From: Rhodamnia argentea
Taxonomy: Eukaryota; Streptophyta; Magnoliopsida; Myrtales; Myrtaceae
Reading direction: 5' to 3'
DNA length: 64,000 nt
Assembly (NCBI RefSeq): GCF_020921035.1
Contig: NC_063150.1
Location: forward strand, 32,535,826 to 32,599,825
In this document: piece by piece, positions 54,344 through 64,000 of the stretch
Numbering within the stretch: position 1 is the first letter of the stretch
Layout of the letters: each line of letters begins with the position of its first letter
Made by a program: the position numbers and the translations under genes
The notes under the pieces: generated by a model
Told to the model about the DNA's origin: nothing
Seen by the model: the letters and a program-made list of their open reading frames with translations, nothing else
Databases searched by the model: none

Positions 54344-57300
54344 TCATGCCCTCACTTCATAGTGTCCTGCTCGAGTGAGAGCTCTGAAACCTTTGTAAGG
54401 ACGATGAGGCAAATTCTTTAGATCTAGCTTATCTATTTGCAAACCAGACAGAGCAATGCCCATTATCCTGAAACGCAGTTGGAATGTAGGGAAGACATGA
54501 AGACGCTGCAGTCCAGACTCGAGGACTAATGTTCCCGACAACGAAGGGGCTTTATCTTTTGGAATCCGTCCAATTATCCAAGAGCATGTCTGTGGAAATG
54601 GATGAATCAAAGGGATAAAGTCTTCAATGAAAAGGGCGCAAGACAAGCACCACAAACAATCAAACGGGTGAGTACTATTGAATTACACTAGCAAGTACCT
54701 TATTTGAAAGAATGTTAACTGTTCCACAATTTGAGCTCAAATCAGCATTTGAAATGCAAGGAGGCAATTGAAATTGCACATCGATTGAGTCAATTGTCTT
54801 TCCTGGATCGTTCCGCATTCCAACTAACAGGCTTAATCGGCAGGTCCCAGCATCTGAAGTGAGCTGCGGCTTTAAGTACAAAGGGATGCTCTTCAATTTT
54901 TTAACTCTGCACAACAAAAATAAGCAAACTTAAAGCAGACGAATTGATAAACAACGGACAGAGCTCAAGATTTTTGTAAGTTTTCACCTAAAGCACGAGG
55001 TTGTTTCTGAAGTCAATCTATCCAAAAGGATACATATTCAATGTGGCAGTTGTAAATTCGAAATAACTTACCTACAAGCTAGGATACCACTTAAATCAAG
55101 CAAAGGCCATTCACATTCAAGCTCGGATGCCACTTAAATTAAACAAAACTCATGATGTTTCAACCATTCACAATACTTCTGGAAATGGACAACATATTTT
55201 CACACCTGTAACTCATGAGCCGAAATTGTCCATCAGGAGGGACGAATGAAAGAATCTGATGAGATTCCCATGGTCGATACCGAACACATGGATGAAATCT
55301 CACATCATCCAGAATAGAGGGATTTGCAAATGAAAGAGTCAAATCAGGAAGACCAGAGAGATGAGAGTTTACTTGAACTTCACCATAAATCTCGCATTTA
55401 ACAAGCGTACCATCCCTACGAAATGCATAAGAGAGTATTCGTTAGTGTCAACTGGGTGAAGAGATGAAATATACAGCTACATGTTAGTCATTAAAAAGAA
55501 AATGGAAAGACAGAGAAAATGGTAAAGTTAGCTTAAAAGAAAAAGATATGAACCTTTAACAAAGATCATCGAGGTTTTCAGCTAAAATACCTATTAATGA
55601 TCGCATCCATTTCTTCCACGAGATCAACATAAACTTCATTGTTAGCATACTTTGGGTCTGATGTTCTCCACGGAACACACAATGCCGTTGCAGCAGGAAG
55701 TGTCTCATTCACATTCGAACTATTGCCAGTCACAACACTCAACATTTTGCTTACAATATTAGGTGCAGCTATCATTTCTCTGAGAATGTTGGGTTCTGTA
55801 GTGAGTGGGAAACCATTATCTATCATCTCGTCCAATAGCTGCACGTTCCACCAGATAAATTCTTACTTCTCACTCAATGAACGTGACAAGGCAAAACAAG
55901 TGGATGACTTGCTAAAAGGGGAAGTGTTACAAAATAAAGATAAATGATCTCACAAGCTCAAAATCACAATGGGGGAGGTACTTCATAATTACAAAATGCA
56001 AGCGAACATATGCTGCACAGTATCGGCTAAAATCCCCTGATGAGTTTCATCAAAGACAAAAGACAGAGAGAGATTACAACCGATACATCTGAATTGACAT
56101 TTCAATGGTCATAAGGGATAGAACAGAACTCAAAGAAGCATTTAACGAAGTAAGCTGTCATCATCCTACAAGAAGTTAAATTGGCAACTTTGCATATCAA
56201 ACTAGGTATCTGGACAGCATTTAGAGAACAGTTTCAAGATACTGGGCATGCATTATGAAGAAGACTACCTCAGGAGCCACAAACAGGGCATTGGTGGGAT
56301 ACTCTTAACCGATAAATAAACTAAAGTTTTCAGGTTATGCAGATTAGTGAGCTGAAAGCAGACTACAGCTTTATCAAAAAAAAAAAAAAAAAAACAAAGA
56401 ACAAAGAACAAAGAAAGCTACAGTTCTCTCTTGCAACATGGCAAATCAGTCACTCGTGCTTTCCATTTTTACTGTCATTCACTGTGCTCACCAATGTTTC
56501 ATAGGAATGATAAAGACGTGCAACCAGATGGAAGTTCGGGCAATGAGCTTCAGTATTTATGATAACCATAGCTTCAATAACGCACAAAATCTGGCTACAA
56601 GTGGCTGTAATGAACTGAAGCAACTGAATGTCAGGCCCCATGTTCCATTGTAGTTAACACTAAGTCTTAAGGTCATTTGGTCACAGATAAAATGAAGGCA
56701 CCATTTACAGCAAGTCAGTTTATCAGCAATGTCAATCTTTACTCAATATCTACATTACTCGATTCAGGTGACAGGAGAACTAAATGCACTTGGAAAAACA
56801 TAAACCAACCCTTGCATATCTTATCTGCCATGTTCCTAGGACAATATCATACACCAATGTATATTTTGAATATAAGCCTCTCACCATGACATGCCGGTAA
56901 CTTGGACCGTCAAAACAGTGAGCCATAAAATTTGCGGGGAGAAGCAACAAAGAGCTAAGCATCATTTTTGCTTTCGCCTCCTTAAACTTAAAGAAGAAAG
57001 AAATAGCACACGATCAGCAAAAAAACATTACCTCGTAAACAATAACAAAATTATCCTTTATCTGATCCTCATTTAGCCCTCCGAGGTAATCCGCGAGGAC
57101 ATCAGCTACTCTGCATAGAAACTAAAACCAAGCAATTAAAACTAAAAAAGGTCCCCGTCTTGTTCGATGCCCCATCACTCTATCCTACAGCCCATTGATA
57201 CCAGCCTAAAATGTATTGTACCTCAATGCCCATCAAAGGCGGCATCTCGACTTGGCTACAAGCTAAAAATGTGATGCCCTCGCGAACAATTTGGAAAAGG

Positions 57301-57811
57301 TAATGCGTTGGAGAAGCAATCACGGGCTGTAGCTGTATGGGGGCAACAATCAACCAATCCCAGGAAAGGAAAGGGTAAAACCCATGAGAGAAAAGAACAC
57401 TTCGAGAAATGTAATCAAGTAATTCTGCCCAAAAAAAAGAAGAAAAGCCTAGTGCATCTGTACCGTTACAGATACACGAGCGGAAATGAGCTTGTGATAA
57501 TATGCGAAGAAGAACCTGGTCTCCTTGAGAAATGGCGTGATCCCAATACCAAGCGCATATGGACCGATCCACACGATGCCCAGTGAGCTGTTTCTCCAGC
57601 ATCACTTCTCTGTGACGAATCCATGTTCAAATACCCAGAATTACGTTCCGTTGAGGATAACCGATTTCATTTCAGTTTCAAGAATCCAGCATAAATAACA
57701 GAAGAAGAAGAAGAAGAAAGCAACAACTTTTCATCGCAAGAAATAAATCGACGCAGGATCGATTGATGTTTCATACCCGGAATCCGACAGGAGAAATATG
57801 CACTGCAACAT
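54344..57811 (-). CDS. AP3M: AP-3 complex subunit mu
   Basis: This medium adaptin of the AP-3 complex sorts membrane cargo to the vacuole. Eight exons join in frame to 413 aa: 57811-57777, 57609-57516, 57332-57222, 57121-57032, 55838-55591, 55415-55206, 54906-54699 and 54589-54344. The N-terminal longin-like part begins MLQCIFLLSDSGEVMLEKQL and includes RSICAWYWDHAISQGDQ. The mu-homology domain, which binds tyrosine-based sorting signals, spans about residues 175 to 413 and ends GHYEVRA. Arabidopsis AP3M (At1g56590) has 415 aa, so the gene is complete. It is divergently arranged with CSP41B, 1.2 kb apart. Confidence 0.93.
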
Positions 57812-59044
57812 CTCGCTCTACCTCTGTCGGGCGCTCGGACAGAATGAACAAGCAGCGATATCGGAAAAAGCTCAGACCTTGGCTAATCGAAGAAAAGCTA
57901 GCTTAGCAGTAAACGCGAGATAACATCCTCATTAAGAATAAGAAGTCAAATAAACTTTTGTAACACCTTGTTAATAAATAATTAGTAAAAATAATCTCCA
58001 ACAGTATTCATATTTTAAACCTTTAGTATATTGTTTTTACTGCTAAGTTACATTTTTCATATTTTCCGACAATTAAAGTACATTTCCTTATAGATGAATT
58101 TCCAAACATTTGATTCTTTTTATTAGCATATCTATTTTTTTTTATTTTCTGATTTATACACGAATTGTACTTTCTTTTACCAGTGATAGAGAACGAATCA
58201 GACTGACTCTAAGCTCAAGCTAAGTCCACATCGATTATAAAATTCACAGCAAAAGTTTACAGCAATATTGACAAGCACATCCTTAAACGACATGAAACTC
58301 TGCCGAACAATTAGATCTGTGAGCTTCAATTAGGAAATGTTCTAGCTTATGCCACGTCGATGGACAAGTATGTCCTTATGACTAATCTTAAAAGTCAAGT
58401 GAGGAAGTTTAATGATCCGATCGATACATAACTTACACATACTCGATAAATCTATCGGTTCTGCAAAATTTCAAGAACACAGTATATGCGATAGAGGTAA
58501 GCTCTCCATTTATTAAAATTCGTATATGGCAATTGGCCAGACACTATTTTGGTATGCCAAAACCTCCTCTGCACACCTCACTAATGGGGATGGGTTCATT
58601 TTTTCTCGTACGGTACAAAGCTTTAAGAATGAAAAAGAGGGTGAGGATAGGGAACGAGTGTCGTGGTTTTCTCGGTTTTGTCAAGATGTGAGAATTCAGA
58701 GTGGCTCGAATGAATGCTGAGCATCACTTTGATTTGTGGCCACAGTAGGCTTTCAAGGGCACAACACAAAACAAACGGTCATCTATAAAAATGAGAAAAA
58801 AGTGGAGGAGGAGAAGAACAAGAATGTGAGGCTGGGTTTGTGTGTGGATATAACCGAAGCTGGGTTGGGTCATTGTCTTATCCCAACTGGACAGACATGA
58901 GAGAAAACCATTGCGAGACCAAAGCATGGACACACACACACACAACACAGATACGGAAAATTTTCCCTCACCCAGGATTTTTCCAAGTCTCATAAGAAAC
59001 GTGCAAGAAGAAGCAGAGGGAGGGGCATAGCGGGAGAGTGAGCC
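57812..59044. promoter_or_regulatory. Divergent promoter region between AP-3 mu and CSP41B
   Basis: The two genes are read away from each other. The left side (57812-57900) should be the AP-3 mu leader. A TATA box for CSP41B is proposed at 58784. Downstream of it, CTTATCC near 58873-58879 is the reverse complement of an I-box core (GGATAAG), a motif common in light-regulated plastid genes, though it would lie within the leader. The centre, about 57950 to 58200, is AT-rich and featureless. Confidence 0.5.
58784..58790 (+). promoter_or_regulatory. Candidate TATA box of CSP41B
   Basis: TATAAAA lies about 255 bases before the CSP41B start codon. It would give a leader of roughly 225 bases, long but plausible. 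It is the only well-formed TATA box in the 300 bases before the ATG. Confidence 0.5.
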
Positions 59045-62000
59045 ATGGCAAAGTTGGTGGCAGTGCAGCCTCAACACCACCCGCCTTCTTCCCTCTCTCT
59101 CCTCCCTTCTTCTTTCTCTGACTTCAATGGCGCCCGGCTCCGTGCTTGCATTCAGGTCCCTCTCTCTCTCTCTCTCTCAGTACTTCAATCAAGAAATCTT
59201 GAAACTTTGGCATTTTTCTTTACTGGGTGTTTGCTCAAATTGACATTGATCATCTTGGTTCTGTGTTTGGTGTTCTGTAATGAATTAAATAAGACGAGCA
59301 TGCCATTTCCCAGTATTCATGATCATTCCCTATGCAAAATGACCGCAAGAACAGTCTTATAGCTTTATATGCCTAATGGAAGTTAACTCTGAGGGCTCCA
59401 ATTTGGGCTTGGAACTCCTGTTATACAATTCAATGATGGTCTTCTTGCATTTGATCATCTGGTGAAGAATTCTGACATGGAAAAAAATTGGAAATTCATT
59501 CAGCTCAAACTAAAGCTGATTGTATGTTGTTATAGTATAAGAGGAAGGTACGGCAGCCTAAAGGAGCACTCCAGGTTACTGCATCGAGCAATAAGAAGAT
59601 CCTTATAATGGGAGGCACCCGTTTCATTGGTGTGTTTTTGTCGAGACTACTTGTCAAGGAAGGTCATCAGGTATCGGAAAGTTGTGTGCCATCCTTTCCT
59701 CGTTGTTTCTCGTGTCAATCTTCCATGAACCTTGCTCTTTTCAAACACCTTTCAGTGCCTTCACTGCTTTTCTTGCTATTTTGATAGGTTACTTTGTTTA
59801 CCAGAGGAAAAGCACCCATCACTCAACAATTGCCCGGTGAGTCGGAAAAGGACTACGCTGATTTTTCATCTAAGGTAACTGTACTGGGCGTAGTCAAGTG
59901 TTGCGGATAATTTATTCGACAAAGTTCTGCTTTAGAATGATTTGTACTGAGCTTCTTTTATCTGATGCTAATTTTCTCTGTCAGATCCTGCATTTGAAAG
60001 GAGACAGAAAGGATTTTGATTTTGTTAAATCTAGTCTTGCTGCAGAAGACTTTGACGTTGTTTATGATATTAACGGTATGCAGTGATCTCTTGTCTCTCA
60101 ATGCCTTTGATATTCACATGATTTGATCCAGCCGGGATGCTTGTGATCCTATGCTTTTAGGTATCATAAATGAATAACCATCTCCTCCAAATAATGAATA
60201 AGATTTTTCTCACATTTACAGGACGAGAGGCGGATGAAGTCGGGCCAATATTGGATGCCCTGCCAAAACTAGAACAGTACTATCTCTCTTCCTCTCTTTG
60301 GTGTGATCGGAATTCGTTTCTTTCTATCATGTTACTCTAAACTTCCTAGAACTTATCAGATTCCTTTGAGCGATTGTCTTGCTCTTAGACTCAGGTTATT
60401 GTTTCCCGGAAATCTAATTTTAGCCACGGCATCATCATACAAAACTTCGTAAATTTTGCGATCTTGATGCTTATGAAATTCGGCGTATAGCTATAGGTTT
60501 GCTGGGCTCAAATCATAGGACAGAAATGCTATTCACCTTCCTTTCCACCTGCACTTTGTCTCATGCAATCAGACTGCTTATGAATGATTGCATGCTATGG
60601 AAATTTCCATATAATGCTTTCTGACAATTGCGGGATGTAATGACATATGAAGAAGCTTTTACTTATCTTCAGGTACATCTACTGCTCTTCAGCTGGTGTC
60701 TATCTCAAGTCTGATTATATGCCTCACTGTGAGGTATGTTCCTTAAGATACCATAGCTTCAAATATTCTCAGGGCATGCGTAAATAATTGAGGTCTGACA
60801 GAAATTTGATGACTTCATTTTTCTTCTCCTTTCATTCTCGGCATATCTCTTGATATTATTTTTACACTCCTCTTCAAATTTCTTTTTGCACAATGGTAGA
60901 CAGATGCAGTTGATCCGAAGAGTAGGCACAAGGGTAAACTTGAAACCGAAAATTTGTTGGCCTCAAGTGGTGTCAACTGGACTTCACTGAGGCCGGTGTA
61001 TATATACGGGCCCTTGAACTACAACCCTGTCGAAGAGTGGTTCTTCCACCGTCTGAAAGCAGGCCGCCCCATTCCAATTCCCAACTCTGGAATGCAAATT
61101 ACTCAGCTTGGCCACGTTAAGGTCGGTAGTTGCTACTTTTCTCTTTTGTCAGTCTCCAATAAACTTGTGACTGACCAACTATCTCCGAGTTCCCTCTGTA
61201 TGATCCTCATTATCTTCTAATCCTTTGAGCTAGTTAGAGCTGAATTAGATTTAGAAAAGATAATGAGAACATCTTGCTTCTATGAAATGAAAAGGAGAAT
61301 GTGCACAAGTCGATTCTCCCATTTTAACTACTGTATAGACTTCACTTGTGTGTTTACAAATGGAGAGATATAATGTGATTGGGTTGTGAAAACAGGATCT
61401 GGCAACAGCATTTTTTCAGGTCCTTGGTAAGGAGAAAGCCAGCAAGCAAGTGTTTAACATCTCGGGAGAGAAGTACGTGACGTTCAATGGTCTAGCAAAA
61501 GCATGCGCCAAGGTACTTCTGGCTTCCGCTCAAAGCCGAAAGGATTAGGAATTAGCTAGTGTCAGGCTCGAATTACCCATACATATTAACCTTCTGTAAT
61601 GTTTTCTTCAGGCTGCTGGTTTTCCGGAGCCTGAAATCATCCACTACAATCCCAAGGAGTTCGACTTTGGGAAAAAGAAGGCATTCCCATTCCGGGACCA
61701 GGTATACATGACAGAAAATCATGTGCTTCTTTTCATTTTTCTTGATGCAGGAAATGGAGTTGATACATTCCTCGAGTAACTATAGATAGTGACTTATGAC
61801 CAACTTCAAAACGGAACAAAATAACGCGTTTACAGGAAATAGCACTTCACCAGAAGTACATTCATTACCACAGATCTGTCATCCCGCATAATCTCCTATG
61901 AACAAACCCTTTTCATGCATGTTCTGAAGCTAAAACTCTTAAAGAATCACCTGGACAGTTCTAGATGCATTGGTCATTCATGCTTCACATCAGCAGGAAG

Positions 62001-62377
62001 GGTAAAAACTCGAAATTCACTTCCAAGGAGGGCGGTTTTTCCCTCCCTCCAGATGTTATAGAATTAATAGAACACAAAAAATTCCTGCTAATTCAATCTC
62101 TTTAGGTTGCAATAGATAGTACATTTTCTCTAGAAACCCTTCAAGATACAATGCTATGTGCATTAATATGTGACTCACATTTCAACAATGGGTGAAGCAT
62201 TACTTTGCGTCAGTCGACAAAGCGAAGAGTGTGCTCGGATGGAAACCAGAATTTGACCTGGTGGAAGGCCTTGCAGACTCCTACAACCTAGACTTTGGCC
62301 GAGGGACGTTCAGAAAAGAGGCTGACTTCACCACCGACGACATGATCCTCGGAAAGAGTCTCGTCCTTCAGACCTAG
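59045..62377 (+). CDS. CSP41B: CSP41B, chloroplast stem-loop RNA-binding protein
   Basis: This atypical short-chain dehydrogenase-like protein binds and stabilises plastid ribosomal and messenger RNAs. Ten exons join in frame to 382 aa: 59045-59155, 59536-59670, 59788-59874, 59985-60075, 60222-60276, 60673-60733, 60900-61121, 61396-61512, 61612-61701 and 62198-62377. Residues 1 to about 52 form a transit peptide rich in serine and proline. The Rossmann motif GGTRFIG is at residues 63-69. YIYCSSAGVYLKS (161-173) sits where SDR enzymes have their active site, and LRPVYIYGPLNYNP follows. The protein ends MILGKSLVLQT. Arabidopsis CRB/CSP41b (At1g09340) has 378 aa. A CT run begins directly after the first exon. 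Confidence 0.95.
59158..59179. repeat. CT microsatellite at the start of CSP41B intron 1
   Basis: The first intron opens GTCCCTCTCTCT and continues as a CT run of about ten units. This resembles the arrangement at the SOQ1 intron 16 donor. Confidence 0.85.
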
Positions 62378-62827
62378 ACAGATTCAAACCCTTTCCGATG
62401 CTGTCATACAGATTTCTCTTTCTTTCTGCCCTATGCTATTCTTTTTTCCTTTCGCTAGGCCCTCCATGACTTCATGATCTTAACTGCAAATTGAAAAGCT
62501 TTCCTTTAGGCAAAGTCATATTGGAGAGATGTAATTGTTGCATTATGTAGCTCTAAATCGAACTAGAAAAAAAATATGTTCAGAAATGCTTTGCTAGAGA
62601 GAGACTCTGTTGCTGAGTTTTGCAGCCGGAAGGTTCATACCTTGGACCCGGTTTAACAATTTGGCATACCATCTGCTGAAGATGAAAAGCAGCAACATCC
62701 AAGACCTAACTTTTCTCTCCGGTTTTTCGTGCTTCTTTTAATTTCCATCGAAACCTCAAATCACTGTTCAATACTGGGAGCCCTCTTTTATTTTGTTTGC
62801 CAAATTCGTCAGACCTTTCTAATAGAC

Positions 62828-62930
62828 ATGCGGCCTTATTGGTAAATGAATTGAGGGTGTGGGGACGCCAATATCATAGGTATGGGGTTCGACTCCCTTG
62901 CTCTCTGCAAAAAAAGCATAACAAAATTTA
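62828..62930 (+). mobile_element. tRNA-derived SINE-like head with A and B boxes
   Basis: CGGCCTTATTGG (62831-62842) fits a degenerate RNA polymerase III A box. GGTTCGACTCC (62886-62896) is a perfect B box. The spacing of about 44 bases is normal for tRNA-derived SINEs. The sequence between does not fold as a tRNA cloverleaf, so I favour a SINE head, followed by an A-rich stretch from about 62909. The 3' end is not defined. Confidence 0.5.
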
Positions 62931-63825
62931 GAAAGATGAGAGTTAAAGATAAGACGGACAAAAAATGAAGAAAATCTGCGGGCCCTCTAAATGTAGGGAT
63001 ATCAAATATGGCATCAGAAGGGAAGCAACAAGATGCACAAAGTTTAGGCCTGAACTCATTTTATCCCATCAGGCCCGAAAAGAAAAGTTGAGTGCCTAGC
63101 GCTAGCAGAACATCGCGAGGTGCAGAATTGGCCTATCAGCTCTCGCCACTTTGCTTCAAGGCTTTTCAACTGCTTCTTTGGTCCACTTTAAAGAAATTGG
63201 GGGAGAGAAGGCCCCCCCTTGATGTGCTCCCAAAATTACTGGAGAATGCAGCAGGATTTTCAAATCCTGGTTGAGATTAAGCTGGAAAAGTAATCATGGT
63301 GTCAGCTGATGATATAAAGGAACTAAATTTCTTTGACCCGTCAAAATCTTTGTAAGGAAAAAAAAAAAAAACAAGATCTCGATCGAAAAAGGAAAAATAA
63401 ACACATGCCGATTGTCAATATAATTAAAATTTTACAACACAATATCTGATGGGCAAGCTAGGCGTCTTCGACATATACAAGCTGCCAGTTTGAGAGTGAG
63501 TGTGGAAGATAGGATCTGATCTTTTAGATTGATTGTACAAATCTTGGATTGATGATTGATTGATTCTGTCAATCCACAAGATTGGATCCTCAGTCTGCAA
63601 ACAGGAAAAGAAATATCATTTTCCTATTTTGTGATTTCTTGAATCTTACATTTACATGTCTCGATAACACAATACAAATTTTAGTCCTCCAGACTTCTTC
63701 ATTTTTCTGCAACTTCTCTTTCATTTTTTGTCCTTGATTTGAGGATATATCCACTCTCTCGAATTAGTTGTGTACGGAGCCACTTGTACAACGATTTCTT
63801 TGCACCATTGGTGCCGATGCTGTAA

Positions 63826-64000
63826 TTATTTGAAAAACATTTTTCGAAAAAAATAATCATTGATATCTCTTTCAAAAATTAGTCAACAAAAGTGTTTTTT
63901 ACTATTGATAATAATTTATGCCTAATTATTCTCGTGGGTGATGAAAATATTCTATATTAGTTCATTCTTATAAGCAATACAAATGATTAGGCCGACTTTC
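63826..64000. mobile_element. Partial family A-like MITE at window edge
   Basis: The interior matches the SOQ1 intron copy in layout: GATAATAATTTATG, then CTCGTGGGTGATG, a TTCATTCTTATAAGCAATACA segment and an ATGATTA stretch. The element runs off the right edge, so its end and target duplication cannot be checked. The left end is eroded. Confidence 0.5.

Larger units (their letters stand above)
62378..64000. other. CSP41B 3' flank and right edge of window
   Basis: The first 200 to 300 bases should be the CSP41B 3' untranslated region. Beyond it lie the SINE-like head near 62831 and, at the very end, part of a family A element. A 60-codon frame at 63092-63274 is not recognisable. In Arabidopsis a galactinol synthase gene lies close by, but none is visible within this window. 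Confidence 0.5.

Noticed and set aside
62828-62930. Functional tRNA gene
   Set aside because: The A and B boxes are present, but acceptor, D and anticodon stems do not pair, so a SINE head is the better reading.

Overview
The window is nuclear DNA of a flowering plant, most likely a woody eudicot. The genes have many short GT-AG introns, several proteins start with plastid or mitochondrial targeting sequences, and the intergenic DNA is AT-rich with small terminal-inverted-repeat elements and microsatellites. The species cannot be fixed from the sequence alone. I see no virus-like element, no bacterial-type operon and no CRISPR array.

Nine genes can be modelled, seven of them with spliced reading frames that stay open across every junction. 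From left to right: SOQ1 (minus, 28 exons, 16940 to 1740, 1081 aa), a chloroplast photoprotection protein; importin alpha of the IMPA-4 type (minus, 10 exons, 23996 to 18418, 537 aa); STR6 (plus, 9 exons, 25236 to 30528, 602 aa), a rhodanese/TrhO-like and FSH-hydrolase fusion; an SVB-like DUF538 protein (plus, one exon, 33713 to 34207); a DYW-type PPR protein (plus, one exon, 37107 to 39500); PGN-like PPR protein (minus, 2 exons, 45368 to 43372); a GH100 neutral/alkaline invertase of the mitochondrial A/N-InvA type (minus, 6 exons, 50165 to 46480); the AP-3 mu adaptin (minus, 8 exons, 57811 to 54344); and CSP41B, a plastid RNA-binding protein (plus, 10 exons, 59045 to 62377). An additional coding-like frame at 53460-53734 is unidentified.

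These genes do not form one pathway. Their grouping looks like old synteny: the Arabidopsis counterparts, as I recall their loci, lie in two duplicated segments near At1g56500-At1g56590 and At1g09270-At1g09340. The window therefore looks like the unfractionated ancestral order of that block.

The spaces between genes hold non-autonomous DNA transposons. Three have clear target-site duplications: a hAT-type element (31238-31552, 8-bp duplication), a Mutator-type inverted-repeat element (36175-36865, 9-bp duplication) and a Harbinger-type element (31898-32465, TTA). A second Harbinger-like family, with ends resembling GGCTCCGTTTGTTTCGCG, occurs several times. There is also a tRNA-derived SINE-like head near 62831. 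I found no clearly new biological system. The best leads are the STR6 domain fusion, the preserved gene order, a GC-AG intron in SOQ1 and the unidentified frame at 53.5 kb.
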